From Mesorhizobium sp. M9A.F.Ca.ET.002.03.1.2 (GTDB lineage Bacteria > Pseudomonadota > Alphaproteobacteria > Rhizobiales > Rhizobiaceae), in assembly GCF_003952365.1 (NCBI RefSeq), contig NZ_CP034443.1:434001-498000 (forward strand): a stretch of 64,000 nt of DNA, in the 5' to 3' direction. The notes below the pieces were generated by a model. That model saw only the letters and a list, made by a program, of their open reading frames with translations, did not search any database and had not been told where the DNA came from. The position numbers and the translations under genes were made by a program. Each line of letters starts with the position of its first letter. The stretch's first letter is position 1. Of this stretch, positions 1 to 14,302 are shown one piece after another.

Positions 1-643
1 CGCGGATCTGCGTCAGATTGGCGCCAAGCTGCCCGCCCGGATGGAAGGTGCGGAAATGATCCGGCGTGAAGCCGCGCGCTTCGAGCAGCGCGATGGCCAG
101 CGCATCGCCGACCACCAGTTGCAGCAGCGTCGATGTCGTCGGCGCAAGGCCATGCGGACAGGCTTCAGGCGCGCGCGGCAGCAAAAGCACCACATCGGCC
201 TCGCGCGCCAACGCCGATCTCTCTCCGGCGGTGACCGCGATCAGCGGAATCGAGAAGCGCCTGGAATAGGCGATGATGCCCTTGAGCTCCAGGCTCTCGC
301 CCGACCACGACATGGCGATGATGGCATCGTCCCTGGCGATCATGCCGAGGTCGCCATGATTGGCTTCGGCAGGATGGACGAAGAAAGCCGGCGTGCCGGT
401 CGAGGCGAGCGTTGCTGCGAGCTTCGAGCCGATATGGCCGCTCTTGCCGACACCGGTGACAATGACGCGGCCCTCGATTTGCGACACCATGTCAACGGCG
501 CGCGCGAAAGGCTCGGTCAATCCGTCTTCGAGCGCGGCCGCCAGCGCCGCGATACCGGCTTGCTCGGTCGCTACCGTTCTGAGCGCCGAGGCGATCGAAG
601 CTTGCCCGTCGGGCCGCTTCCTGTCTGGGGATTCCGCATGCAT
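1..643 (-). CDS. kdsD: KpsF/GutQ-type arabinose-5-phosphate isomerase, partial
   Basis: The gene runs off the left edge; 214 codons are visible from the ATG at 643. The product begins MHAESPDRKRP and has an SIS sugar-isomerase domain with the VTGVGKSGHIG loop, a second conserved block HGDLGMIARDDAIIAMSWSG, and the family's HFRTFHPGG segment near the cut. Enzymes of this family convert ribulose-5-phosphate to arabinose-5-phosphate, the first step to KDO of lipopolysaccharide; full-length members carry two CBS domains after the SIS domain, which would lie outside the window. KdsD and GutQ cannot be told apart here. It is divergent from the porin gene at 795. Confidence 0.88.
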   Translation of the reverse strand, partial: MHAESPDRKRPDGQASIASALRTVATEQAGIAALAAALEDGLTEPFARAVDMVSQIEGRVIVTGVGKSGHIGSKLAATLASTGTPAFFVHPAEANHGDLGMIARDDAIIAMSWSGESLELKGIIAYSRRFSIPLIAVTAGERSALAREADVVLLLPRAPEACPHGLAPTTSTLLQLVVGDALAIALLEARGFTPDHFRTFHPGGQLGANLTQIR

Positions 644-794
644 GGCTGATGCGATTAGCGCTTTGGCGCGCGCCTGTCCAACGGAATTGCCACCCGGCAA
701 GGGCCGATGAGCGACCGCCTCAACCCTCCGTTAACCATCCCCATTTACGGTTCGGTAAGTATGGCGCGCGTGCGCCGCGCAAGCAGTGGTGGCG

Positions 795-2537
795 ATGTCC
801 GGTGCCCAGCCTGAAAAGAACAGAAGACGAAGCGGCAAGGCGGTCTGCGCCTTGCTGCTGGCGACCAGCGTCTTCGCCCTGCTGCGGCCAGCACAGCCCT
901 ATGCTCAGGTAACCGAGCTGCGCCGTGAGGTTTCGGAATCGGCAATTCTGGACGACCAGCAGCGCAAGACCAGGCAATTGAGCATGGCCAGCGCCCAGGA
1001 TCAGACGGCACAGGCAGGCGCAATCACTCAGAGCAATGCGCCGGCGCCCACCTATCAGCCGGCCAGCCCGGGCGCCGGACTGGATGAAGACACATCGCCC
1101 GCGACCGGCAGCATTTTCGATTCGCCGGAAACCACCGACGATCCGTTCGCCGACACCCCCGCTCCCGTCCCGCGGCGCCGGCCATCGAGCGCAAGGCAAC
1201 GCGCGGCCGATCAAGACGAGGTCGACGCCGCCGAGAAAAAAACCGCCGCCAGGACTTTAGCCACGACGGATGACACCGCCGAGACGGACCAGGACGCCAT
1301 CAATCGTCGTGCCGTGACCATCGATTCCGCCGACAGGCAGAAGCTCGATCCGGGCGCCGAGCGCGCCGAAGCCATCGAAGGTCGGGACAAGAGGGCCGAG
1401 GACGACCCGTTCGCCGCCACCGGCATCAAACTCGGCTCCTTCGTGATCAGGCCGACGCTCGAGCAAGGTCTGACGGCGTCGTCGAATGCCGATTCGAGCA
1501 GCGAGGGCAAACCGGCCCTGCTGTCGGAAACGACGCTGCGCTTCAATGCCATCTCCGACTGGCGAGAAAACTCAGCTGTCATCGACGGCTACGGCACCTT
1601 TCTCAAGACCATATCGGGCGACGAGATTCAGGAGGCGCGGGGCCGTGTCGAGGGCACACTCAATGTCGACCTCGACAACGATCTGCGCGCCATCGCCAAG
1701 CTCGGTTACGAGGCGGCGCCGGAATCGGCTTCGTCGCCGGTCGTCATCGAAGGCACCGTCGAGCAGCCGGTGCGCCAGACCATCAACGGCAGCCTCGCCG
1801 TCGAGAAGGATGCCGGCAAGATGCGCTTCGCCCTGACCGGCGCGGTCGCACGCGACATCTATGGCGACGCCGAGCTTTCGATGGGCGGATCGCTGTCGCA
1901 GAAGGAGCGCGACTCGACGCTTTATACCGCCACCTTGCGCACCGGCTATGAGATTTCTCCCGCCATCACCCCCTTCACCGAGGTCGAAATCGGCCGCCGG
2001 CTCTATGATTTGCGCGTCGACCCTAATGGTTTCGAACGATCCTCGACGCGGCTTGGCGTTCGGGCCGGCGCCGAACTCGACCTCGGCGAGAAGCTTGCCG
2101 GCGAATTCTCGGCCGGCTGGCTGCGGGAGGCGATCGACGACGATCAGCTGCCGGCGATTTCAGGTGCCACGGTGAACGCCGACCTCAAATGGTCGCCGGA
2201 ACGCGGCACCACGATCGGCCTTACCGGACAGACGATCGTCGAGGGCACGACGACCGCTGGACAAAGCGGCGACATCCTTTATTCCGGCCGCCTCACCGGC
2301 GAGCGGGAAATCCGCGCCAACCTGACCGGGAACGCGGCTTTGGGCGTGGACTGGCGCGATTACATCGGGTCCGACGGCCATGATCTGACGCTGAGCGCCG
2401 AGGCCGGGCTGACATGGTGGCTGAACCGGTATACCGGGCTGACCACCCGCGCCAGAACTGAAAAACAGACCAGCAACCTGGAGGGCCGCGACTACACGGC
2501 CCACAGCATCTTCGTCGGGGTGACGCTGCAGCGGTAA
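795..2537 (+). CDS. outer-membrane beta-barrel protein (BBP2_2-like putative porin)
   Basis: About 580 residues. The ATG at 795 is preferred, but in-frame GTG codons at 786 and 789 are possible. The N-terminus has a basic stretch and a hydrophobic segment (CALLLATSVFALL) ending near AQ, consistent with a signal peptide. Residues 30-210 are low-complexity, rich in Asp, Ala, Pro and Thr. The remainder shows the alternating hydrophobic/polar pattern of a beta barrel, with repeated Tyr/Trp-containing strands. It closes with VGVTLQR, not the C-terminal Phe of classical porins. I read it as a member of the rhizobial putative beta-barrel porin 2 group. Substrate unknown. It converges with galU. Confidence 0.72.
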   Translation: MSGAQPEKNRRRSGKAVCALLLATSVFALLRPAQPYAQVTELRREVSESAILDDQQRKTRQLSMASAQDQTAQAGAITQSNAPAPTYQPASPGAGLDEDTSPATGSIFDSPETTDDPFADTPAPVPRRRPSSARQRAADQDEVDAAEKKTAARTLATTDDTAETDQDAINRRAVTIDSADRQKLDPGAERAEAIEGRDKRAEDDPFAATGIKLGSFVIRPTLEQGLTASSNADSSSEGKPALLSETTLRFNAISDWRENSAVIDGYGTFLKTISGDEIQEARGRVEGTLNVDLDNDLRAIAKLGYEAAPESASSPVVIEGTVEQPVRQTINGSLAVEKDAGKMRFALTGAVARDIYGDAELSMGGSLSQKERDSTLYTATLRTGYEISPAITPFTEVEIGRRLYDLRVDPNGFERSSTRLGVRAGAELDLGEKLAGEFSAGWLREAIDDDQLPAISGATVNADLKWSPERGTTIGLTGQTIVEGTTTAGQSGDILYSGRLTGEREIRANLTGNAALGVDWRDYIGSDGHDLTLSAEAGLTWWLNRYTGLTTRARTEKQTSNLEGRDYTAHSIFVGVTLQR

Positions 2538-2653
2538 AGCAGGCCGCTCAAGGCTTGGGTGCAGGACAATCGCTTCAGATTGTATACGGCCCTCGCCCTG
2601 TTGTCGGGCTGTGTGACTGAAGTCAGGCCGGAATCCCCTGAATACAGTAAATC

Positions 2654-3559
2654 CTACACCGCCGCGTCCCGCTGCTCCGAGGGCTGGAGCTCGTCGAGAA
2701 GCTTGCGGATGACGCCCGCCATGTTCCCGTTCACGTCTTTGCGCCACAGTGCGAAAGCGACATTGGCCTCGACAAAGCCTTCCGGAGAGCCGCAATCGAA
2801 CGTTCGTCCCTTGTAATGGTAGCCATAGAATGGCTGCTGCTGCTTCAGCTTCAGCATCGCATCGGTGAGCTGGATCTCGTTGCCGGCGCCCTTTTCCTGG
2901 TCTTCGAGGATTTTGAATATCTCCGGCTGCAGGATGTAGCGTCCGTTGATGTAGAGATTGGAGGGTGCTGTGCCGGTCTTCGGCTTCTCCACCATGCCGG
3001 TGATGCGGAAGCCATGATGCGTATCTTCGCCGCGGCCGACGATGCCGTATTTATGGGCCTCGGCGGGATCGCATTCCTGGACCGAGATGATGTTGTTGCC
3101 GGTCTCGGCATAAAGCTCGACCATACCCTTCATGCAGCTTTTCTCCGATTGCATGATCATGTCGGGCAAAAGCAGCGCAAATGGCTCGTCGCCGACGAGC
3201 TCGCGGGCGCACCAGACGGCATGACCAAGGCCAAGCGGCACCTGCTGACGCGTGAAGCTGGTCTGCCCCGGCGAGGGTTGCAGCCGTTGCAAGCGGGCGA
3301 GCTCGTCGTCCTTGCCGCGCTGGGCAAGCGTGTCATAGAGCTCGAACTGGACGTCGAAATGGTCCTCAATGACCGCCTTGTTGCGGCCGGTCACGAAGAT
3401 GAAGTGCTCGATGCCGGCTTCGCGTGCCTCGTCGACCACGTATTGGATGACTGGCCTGTCGACGACGGTCAACATTTCCTTGGGTATGGCCTTGGTGGCC
3501 GGGAGAAACCGCGTACCAAGACCGGCAACCGGGAAAACTGCCTTGCGAACTCTCTTCAT
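2654..3559 (-). CDS. galU: UTP-glucose-1-phosphate uridylyltransferase
   Basis: A 301-residue cytoplasmic nucleotidyltransferase that makes UDP-glucose from UTP and glucose-1-phosphate for exopolysaccharide, cyclic glucan and LPS synthesis. The start at 3559 gives [18 protein letters not shown], the usual GalU N-terminus with the nucleotide-binding [11 protein letters not shown] loop at once. Further family motifs are [45 protein letters not shown] and GMVEKP. The frame is open upstream to 3700, but that part has no family resemblance and is taken as non-coding. Length matches the family (about 295-300). Confidence 0.95.
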   Translation of the reverse strand: MKRVRKAVFPVAGLGTRFLPATKAIPKEMLTVVDRPVIQYVVDEAREAGIEHFIFVTGRNKAVIEDHFDVQFELYDTLAQRGKDDELARLQRLQPSPGQTSFTRQQVPLGLGHAVWCARELVGDEPFALLLPDMIMQSEKSCMKGMVELYAETGNNIISVQECDPAEAHKYGIVGRGEDTHHGFRITGMVEKPKTGTAPSNLYINGRYILQPEIFKILEDQEKGAGNEIQLTDAMLKLKQQQPFYGYHYKGRTFDCGSPEGFVEANVAFALWRKDVNGNMAGVIRKLLDELQPSEQRDAAV

Positions 3560-3769
3560 GCTGTCAATTATCCGCTTGTAAGACTGTTCGGCAATCCCGT
3601 TACGAGACATTTTCGCGCCGGAATCGAGGATTATGGAACGGCAAGTCAGAAATTCCGTAGTGCGTAAAGCGCCAACGCATCTTTTCGTTCCCAACGGCAC
3701 CTATGGTAAACCAAATGCTAACCGGGTTCGGCGATGAATGATCTTCCTGTGATCAAGAAGGAGGAAAAG

Positions 3770-4996
3770 ATGTCCGTCCGCAATGCCGCAAAGCGCTTCA
3801 CAAGCGTCGTTGCGGCCGCCAGCCTTTCGCTCGCCTTGCTGATGCCCGCCGGACCTGCTTTTGCCGATGCCGGTTTCCGGCAATGGGTGGCGAGCTTCCG
3901 CGCCACCGCGGTGCAGAACGGCGTGTCCGGCGCCGTTTACGACCGGGCATTCCAGGGGATCAGCGATGCCGACCCGGTGGTGTTGGAAAAGGCGCGTTAT
4001 CAGCCCGAATTCACCGCGCCCGCCTGGGACTATTTCGACAACCGCGTCCATGATCAGTCGGTCGCTGTCGGCCAGCAGATGGCGAGGAAGTGGAAGCCGT
4101 GGCTGGACAGGATCGAGGCCAAATACGGCGTCGACCGCTACATCCTGCTGGCCATCTGGTCGATGGAATCGAACTACGGCGAAATCCTCAAGCGCGACGA
4201 CGTCATGCGCAATGTCGTGCGTTCGCTGGCAACGCTTGGCTATGCCGACCGCAGACGATCGAAATTCGCCCGCACCCAGTTGATCGCGGCGCTGAAGATC
4301 CTGCAAAGGGGCGACATCGACAAAGGCCACCTCAGCGGCTCATGGGCCGGCGCCATGGGCCATACCCAATTCATTCCCACCAGCTACCAGGCCTATGCGG
4401 TCGACATGGACGGCGACGGCAGGCGCGACATCTGGAATTCGATTCCCGATGCGTTGGCAACGGCCGCCAATCTGCTCAAGAAGAACGGCTGGCAGGCCGG
4501 CAAGACCTGGGGCTATGAAGTCAGCCTTCCCGCGGGCAGGAAGTTCCCGGCCGGATCGAAGTCACTGTCGCAGTGGCAAGCGCTGGGTGTCACGCGTGTC
4601 AACGGCAAGCCGTTCAAGAATGGCGCGGAAAAGGCCACGCTGAAGGTGCCGGACGGCCGCAACGGTCCGGCTTTCCTGATGATCAAGAATTTTTCGGTCA
4701 TCAAGCGCTACAACAACGCCGACAAATACGCGGTTGCCGTTGGCCTTCTTGCCGACCAAATCGCCGGCTATGGTGGGCTTGTGCAGGACTGGAAGCGGCC
4801 TTTCACGAAGCTCACCTTCGAGGAGAGGCAGGAGCTTCAGCAGCGGCTTTCCCAGTACGGTTACTATGACGGCAAGTTCGACGGCAAGATCGGCGAGGGA
4901 TCGAAAGCCGCCATCAAGGCCTTCCAGGCGAAGGCCGGCTTGACCCAGGACGGACATCCGAGCATGGAAGTGCTCAAATGGCTCAGGCAGAATTAG
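3770..4996 (+). CDS. MltB-family lytic murein transglycosylase with peptidoglycan-binding domain
   Basis: A 408-residue periplasmic or membrane-attached enzyme that cleaves the MurNAc-GlcNAc bond of peptidoglycan to a 1,6-anhydro product. The start at 3770 is chosen over the in-frame ATG at 3734 because an AAGGAGG lies just before it. A signal peptide covers about residues 1-34 (hydrophobic SVVAAASLSLALLMPA, cleavage after AFA). The catalytic motif SMESNYGE puts the catalytic acid at Glu133. GAMGHTQFIPTSY is typical of the SLT_2/MltB fold. Residues about 350-408 form a PG_binding_1 domain (QRLSQYGYYDGKFDG). It may be co-transcribed with the DUF459 gene 49 bp downstream. Confidence 0.92.
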   Translation: MSVRNAAKRFTSVVAAASLSLALLMPAGPAFADAGFRQWVASFRATAVQNGVSGAVYDRAFQGISDADPVVLEKARYQPEFTAPAWDYFDNRVHDQSVAVGQQMARKWKPWLDRIEAKYGVDRYILLAIWSMESNYGEILKRDDVMRNVVRSLATLGYADRRRSKFARTQLIAALKILQRGDIDKGHLSGSWAGAMGHTQFIPTSYQAYAVDMDGDGRRDIWNSIPDALATAANLLKKNGWQAGKTWGYEVSLPAGRKFPAGSKSLSQWQALGVTRVNGKPFKNGAEKATLKVPDGRNGPAFLMIKNFSVIKRYNNADKYAVAVGLLADQIAGYGGLVQDWKRPFTKLTFEERQELQQRLSQYGYYDGKFDGKIGEGSKAAIKAFQAKAGLTQDGHPSMEVLKWLRQN

Positions 4997-5045
4997 AGCC
5001 CTCGTAGGGGCTGGCCCAGAGCCGCTCAAGGGATGGAGAGGGAGA

Positions 5046-6269
5046 TTGGTTTCGGCTGCGCGTATCCGGGTGATCCTTCGCCGCGTGCCGATCCTGATTC
5101 TGGCCGTTGCCGTTTTGGCCGTCTGCACTGCCGCCGCCTTTCACACGCCGGCCGTGGCGCAGGAAGAACAAAGGCGTGGCTGGTCGCTGCGTGACCTGTT
5201 GTTTCCGCGCCGATACGAGCGGGTGGAGCCGCCGCCGCAGATCCAGAGGGCCAGGCCGCGAAAGCCAAAGGCAAAAAAGCCCCGCGCTGCGCAGCGGCGG
5301 CCGGCTGAGCCGACAACCCCGATTGTCGAGAAGGCGCCGGATGCCCACACCGTCCTGGTGGTCGGCGATTTCATGGCGAGCGGCCTCGCCGAAGGTCTGG
5401 ATGTCGCCTTTGCCGAAAGCACCAGCGTCAGGATCGTTGCTCGCAGCAACGGTTCGTCCGGTTTCGTGCGTGACGATTTCTACAACTGGCCCGAAGAGAT
5501 CACATCGCTGATCGAGGCCGAAAAACCCGCGGCCGTGATCGTCATGCTGGGCTCCAACGATCGGCAGCAAATGCGCGTGAACGACGAGCGCGAACAGCCG
5601 CGATCCGAAGCCTGGACCAAGGAATACGAACGCCGGGCCGAGGCGTTCGGCAAAGCCATTGCATCGGCCAAAGTGCCGTATCTGTGGGTCGGCATGCCGG
5701 CATTCAAAGCGCCGAAGATGACCTCCGACATGCTGGCCTTCAACGACATCTACCGCTCGGCGGCCGAAACGCATGGCGGCGAATTCGTCGACATCTGGGA
5801 CGGGTTCGTCGACGAGGACGGTGCCTTCGTCACCAGCGGGCCTGATATCAATGGCCAGCCGGTGCGGCTGCGCACCGACGACGGCATCTACGTGTCGACG
5901 GCCGGTAAACGCAAGCTCGCCTTCTATGCCGAAAAACCCTTGCTGAAAATCCTGGGAATAACTGCGCCCACGGGTACGCCGGCAGCCTATGCGCCAGCGG
6001 GCGCTCCCGTCGAGGCGCCGGCCGCGCCCATTGCAGTCGATCGCACCGTACCGATGCTGCTCAGCGATCCGGCGCTCGATGGCGGTTCTGAACTTCTCGG
6101 CGCCGCCCCGCCGGCAAAAACGGACAAGAATTTGCCCGGCGAAAAGCTCATCGTCGAAGGCAAGGCATCAGATGCATCGCCCGGCCGCGCCGACGATTTT
6201 TCCTGGCCGCCCAGGCCGCAACCTGCGGCGTCAGCCGCAACCAAAACGACCCCGGCGATCAGTCCGTAG
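5046..6269 (+). CDS. DUF459 SGNH-like periplasmic protein
   Basis: About 407 residues starting from TTG at 5046, preceded by a purine-rich GGAGAGGGAG. The N-terminal hydrophobic segment (ILILAVAVLAVCTAAAF) is a signal peptide or anchor. A basic linker (PRKPKAKKPRAAQRR) follows. The DUF459 domain begins near residue 95 with VVGDFMASGLAEGL and continues to VIVMLGSNDRQ and FVDIWDGFVDEDG. DUF459 is a rhizobial family with an SGNH-hydrolase fold. The usual GDS nucleophile position reads GDF here, so hydrolase activity is doubtful. The C-terminal 100 residues are Pro/Ala-rich. Its place behind a murein transglycosylase suggests a cell-envelope role. Confidence 0.8.
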   Translation: MVSAARIRVILRRVPILILAVAVLAVCTAAAFHTPAVAQEEQRRGWSLRDLLFPRRYERVEPPPQIQRARPRKPKAKKPRAAQRRPAEPTTPIVEKAPDAHTVLVVGDFMASGLAEGLDVAFAESTSVRIVARSNGSSGFVRDDFYNWPEEITSLIEAEKPAAVIVMLGSNDRQQMRVNDEREQPRSEAWTKEYERRAEAFGKAIASAKVPYLWVGMPAFKAPKMTSDMLAFNDIYRSAAETHGGEFVDIWDGFVDEDGAFVTSGPDINGQPVRLRTDDGIYVSTAGKRKLAFYAEKPLLKILGITAPTGTPAAYAPAGAPVEAPAAPIAVDRTVPMLLSDPALDGGSELLGAAPPAKTDKNLPGEKLIVEGKASDASPGRADDFSWPPRPQPAASAATKTTPAISP

Positions 6270-6345
6270 ACCTGGCCCAGGCCCGGCACCGGAAGGGCAG
6301 AAAGCGTCTTTCGATCGCCGCGGGAATGGAGTTCGAGACAGACAT

Positions 6346-7800
6346 TCAGCGTGGTAGCACGCTCGATCCCATCAACGCCTCGTCGATCGAACGCGCCGCC
6401 TGCCGGCCCTCGCGGATCGCCCAGACGACCAGCGACTGGCCGCGGCGCACGTCGCCTGCCGCATAGAGCTTTTCGACGCTGGTCCTGTAGTCGCGGTCAT
6501 TGGCCTCGACGTTCTTCGAGCGGCGGCTGTCGATGGCGATCTTCATCTGGCCGTCCAGTTCCGACACCGGTCCGACGGTGGCCGGCCCGGCAAAGCCGAT
6601 GGCGATGAAGGCGAGATCCGCGCGGATGACGAATTCCGTGCCGGCGATCGGCTTGCGCTTTTCGTCGACCTCACAGCATTTGACGCCGGTCAACTGGCCA
6701 TCCTCGCCGATGAATTCGAGCGTCGCCACCTGGAATTCGCGCTCGGCGCCTTCGGCTTGCGAGGACGAGGTGCGCATCTTCGTTGCCCAGTAAGGCCAGA
6801 CCGTGAGCTTGTCTTCCTTTTCCGGCGGCTGCGGCCGGATGTCGAGCTGGGTGACACGCACGGCGCCCTGGCGGAACGCGGTGCCGACGCAGTCGGAGGC
6901 AGTGTCGCCACCGCCGACGACGACCACATGCTGGCCGCCGGCGACGATCGGCGGCGAGGGCCACGCCACCGACTGGATCGGCTCGCCGCCGATGCGCTTG
7001 TTCTGCTGCACCAGATAGGGCATTGCGTCATGCACGCCGTCGAGATCGTCGCCGGGAATGTTGGCCGGGCGCGGCGTTTCCGAACCGCCGCAATACAGCA
7101 CCGCATCGTATTCGGCGAGCAGCTCCGCCACCGGCTTGTCGACGCCGACATTGACGCCGCAATGGAAGCTCACGCCCTCGCCCTGCATCTGCTCGATACG
7201 CCGGTCGATATAGTGCTTCTCGATCTTGAAGTCGGGGATGCCGTAGCGCATCAGCCCGCCCGGCCGGCTCTCGCGCTCATAGACGTGGACGTCGTGGCCA
7301 GCCCGGCCAAGCTGCTGGGCGGCCGCCATGCCGGCCGGCCCCGAGCCGATGACCGCGACACGCTTGCCGGTCTTCTTTTCCGGCGGATAGGGCCGGATGT
7401 GACCGGTTTCATAGGCCTTGTCGGCGATCGCCTGCTCGATCGTCTTGATGGCGACCGGAATGTCCTCGAGGTTCAGCGTGCAGGCTTCCTCGCAAGGCGC
7501 TGGACAGATGCGGCCGGTGAATTCCGGGAAATTGTTGGTCGAATGCAGGTTGCGGATCGCGTTGTCCCAGTCGCCATTGTAGACGAGATCGTTCCAGTCC
7601 GGGATCTGGTTGTGGACCGGGCAGCCGGTCGGCCCGTGACAGTATGGAATACCGCAATCCATGCAGCGCGCGGCCTGTTTCTCGACCTCCTTGTCCGACA
7701 TCGGCAGCGTGAACTCGCGAAAATGCCGGATGCGGTCGGAAGCCGGCTGGTACTTGTGCACCTGCCGGTCGATCTCAAGAAACCCTGTTACCTTGCCCAT
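6346..7800 (-). CDS. gltD: glutamate synthase [NADPH] small subunit
   Basis: A 484-residue beta subunit of glutamate synthase. It oxidises NADPH and passes electrons through its Fe-S centres to GltB for 2-oxoglutarate plus glutamine to 2 glutamate. The start at 7800 gives MGKVTGFLEIDRQ, the standard N-terminus. Cysteine motifs for the 4Fe-4S clusters are at CMDCGIPYCHGPTGC and CPAPCEEAC. The FAD-binding GSGPAGMAAAQQLGRAGH and the NADPH-binding VVGGGDTASDC follow. It lies 143 bp downstream of gltB. Because a palindrome sits in that gap, the two genes may be expressed at different levels from one message. Confidence 0.96.
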   Translation of the reverse strand: MGKVTGFLEIDRQVHKYQPASDRIRHFREFTLPMSDKEVEKQAARCMDCGIPYCHGPTGCPVHNQIPDWNDLVYNGDWDNAIRNLHSTNNFPEFTGRICPAPCEEACTLNLEDIPVAIKTIEQAIADKAYETGHIRPYPPEKKTGKRVAVIGSGPAGMAAAQQLGRAGHDVHVYERESRPGGLMRYGIPDFKIEKHYIDRRIEQMQGEGVSFHCGVNVGVDKPVAELLAEYDAVLYCGGSETPRPANIPGDDLDGVHDAMPYLVQQNKRIGGEPIQSVAWPSPPIVAGGQHVVVVGGGDTASDCVGTAFRQGAVRVTQLDIRPQPPEKEDKLTVWPYWATKMRTSSSQAEGAEREFQVATLEFIGEDGQLTGVKCCEVDEKRKPIAGTEFVIRADLAFIAIGFAGPATVGPVSELDGQMKIAIDSRRSKNVEANDRDYRTSVEKLYAAGDVRRGQSLVVWAIREGRQAARSIDEALMGSSVLPR

Positions 7801-7909
7801 AGTCCAGTCCCTGCTGTCCAGTGGCGCGCTCAACGACGCACCCGTTAGCCTCATAAGGCAGCCATGGCAACCTTCAGTTCGAGGCCAGGATTGTTGATGA
7901 AGGCGTCGA

Positions 7910-7930
7910 CCGGGAAGCCTGGCTTCCCGG
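7910..7930. repeat. 21-bp perfect palindrome in the gltB-gltD gap
   Basis: CCGGGAAGCC, one T, then GGCTTCCCGG, starting 14 bases after the gltB stop codon. There is no T-run on the minus strand, so it is not an obvious terminator. A hairpin there could protect the gltB 3' end or lower gltD expression. Confidence 0.7.
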
Positions 7931-7943
7931 CAACTCCCAAAGC

Positions 7944-12695
<4,752 letters not shown>

Positions 12696-13170
12696 CCTGT
12701 CCTCCGTTCCGCGCCCCTTAGGGCGCTGGCTTCCATCGGGAAGCGCATGGGCTTCCCTCTCATCCTTGCGGCACGTCTTGCGAAATCCTTGCCGAACCAG
12801 GTGGCTTTCCACATGGTTCGCATCCGGCAATCGTACAGGCCAGAGCCAGACTGTCTACCTGTCGCTCGCAGCAACAGCCGGAGAGGCCCAATGATACGCC
12901 AATCCAGCCCGTTTTGCGCGACAAAATAAGACAGTACTACTGTCCTAAATTTTTATGACAGAAATTTCAGATGCGCACAAGACCGATTCACAACAATCTT
13001 GGGCATTCAGCGACAGAAAATTACGCGCGACCATGTCAAAACGTAACCTTCGGTCGTTTGTCTCCATCCTCGCCTCTCACTGGCTTTACCGCTTTTCCGG
13101 CGCCTGGCACTTGCGGGCGGCATGCGAAAGCGGCCAAGGTTGCATCGATTTTCCCAGCACAGGCAAACGC
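12696..13170. other. 475-bp intergenic region between gltB and the threonine aldolase gene
   Basis: Divergent promoter region for gltB (minus) and ltaE (plus). Open frames extend into it from both sides but none has family support. It holds an AT-rich core near 12915-12965 with a perfect inverted repeat (listed separately). I see no RNA gene. Confidence 0.6.
12930..12944. promoter_or_regulatory. perfect inverted repeat, probable operator
   Basis: GACAGTA-C-TACTGTC, 7-bp arms around one base, in the AT-rich centre of the gltB/ltaE divergent promoter region. A related half-site (TGACAG) follows at 12955-12960. The form suits a dimeric HTH repressor or activator; I cannot name the regulator. 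Confidence 0.5.
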
Positions 13171-14223
13171 ATGATCTTCGCTTCCGACAATTGGGCAGGC
13201 GCCCATCCCGACATCGCCGCGGGCCTGTCGGCCCATGCCGGTGGCTTTTCCACGGCCTATGGCGACGGCGCCCTCGACCAGGCCGTCTACCACCGCTTCA
13301 ACGAAATCTTCGAGCGCGAGGTCGCGGTGTTTTTCGTGGCGACCGGCACTGCTGCCAATTCGCTGTCGCTGACCACCTATAACAAGCCCGGCGGCATTTC
13401 TTTCTGCCATCGAGAATCGCACGTCATCGAGGATGAATGCGGCGCGCCGGAATACTTTACCGGCGGCTCACGGCTTTACGCCGTCGACGGTGCGCTGGGC
13501 AAGATCGATCCGAACAAGCTGGAAAGGGCTGTGGGCCGGTTCGCGCCTGAAATCGTCCATTCCGGACGCCCGATGGCGGTGACGATCACCCAGTCGACGG
13601 AGGTCGGCACCATCTACACGCTGAACGAAATCGCCAGGATTTCGGAGATCGCCAAGCATCACAAACTGCCGCTGCACATGGATGGCGCCCGTTTCGCCAA
13701 TGCGCTGGTCGCGCTCGACACGACGCCGGCGGAGATGACCTGGAAGCGCGGCATCGACATCCTCTCCTTCGGCGGCACCAAGAACGGCTGCTGGTGCGCC
13801 GAGGCTATCGTGCTGTTCGATCTCGACCGCGCCGAGGAACTGGCCTTCCTGCGCAAGCGCGCAGCGCAATTGTTCTCGAAATCACGCTTCGTCGCTGCGC
13901 AGTTCGAAGCCTATTTCAAGGACGGCTTATGGCTCGACACGGCCCGGCACGCCAACGCCATGGCGGCGCGCCTTGCAGCAGTGATCGAGGATTCCCCGTC
14001 GGCGCGTCTGGCCTGGCTGCCGCAAGCCAACGAGGTCTTCGCGGTGATGAAGAAGGCAGAGGCTGAAAGAGCGCAAGTGGCCGGTGCGGCCTTCTATGAC
14101 TGGCACAAGCCGCATGGCTTTGACGGCCATATCGGCGCGGACGAGGCGCTCTACCGTTTCGTCACCAGCTTCGCCACCACAGCCGAAGAAGTTGACGGTT
14201 TCGGCAACCTGATCGCTGGGTAG
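13171..14223 (+). CDS. ltaE: low-specificity L-threonine aldolase / beta-eliminating lyase family
   Basis: A 350-residue PLP enzyme of fold type I, expected to split L-threonine or L-allo-threonine to glycine and acetaldehyde. The start at 13171 gives MIFASDNWAGAHPDI, matching the family N-terminus (FASDN). The frame is open upstream to 12955 without family resemblance. The GTAANSL phosphate-binding segment, HVIEDECGAPEYF, HMDGARFANAL and the Schiff-base Lys204 in LSFGGTKNGCW are visible. It stands alone, divergent from gltB and convergent with the Hsp20 gene. Confidence 0.9.
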   Translation: MIFASDNWAGAHPDIAAGLSAHAGGFSTAYGDGALDQAVYHRFNEIFEREVAVFFVATGTAANSLSLTTYNKPGGISFCHRESHVIEDECGAPEYFTGGSRLYAVDGALGKIDPNKLERAVGRFAPEIVHSGRPMAVTITQSTEVGTIYTLNEIARISEIAKHHKLPLHMDGARFANALVALDTTPAEMTWKRGIDILSFGGTKNGCWCAEAIVLFDLDRAEELAFLRKRAAQLFSKSRFVAAQFEAYFKDGLWLDTARHANAMAARLAAVIEDSPSARLAWLPQANEVFAVMKKAEAERAQVAGAAFYDWHKPHGFDGHIGADEALYRFVTSFATTAEEVDGFGNLIAG

Positions 14224-14242
14224 CGGCACTCGTCGACCAATA

Positions 14243-14270
14243 GAAAAGGGCGACGCTTGGCGCCGCCCTT
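14243..14270 (-). terminator. Rho-independent terminator of the Hsp20 gene
   Basis: Read on the minus strand: a hairpin with arms AAGGGCGGCGC and GCGTCGCCCTT (one mismatch), followed by TTTTCT. It lies 33 bp past the hsp20 stop codon and may also slow plus-strand transcription from ltaE. Confidence 0.72.
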
Positions 14271-14302
14271 AGTCCCTGACGAGACCGTTTTGGTTACGCA
14301 GC

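Noticed and set aside
2816..3667. 283-codon plus-strand open frame over galU
   Set aside because: Antisense shadow of galU; no recognisable domain.
12955..13170. N-terminal extension of the threonine aldolase
   Set aside because: The 72 extra residues have no family match; FASDN at the ATG at 13171 is the normal N-terminus.
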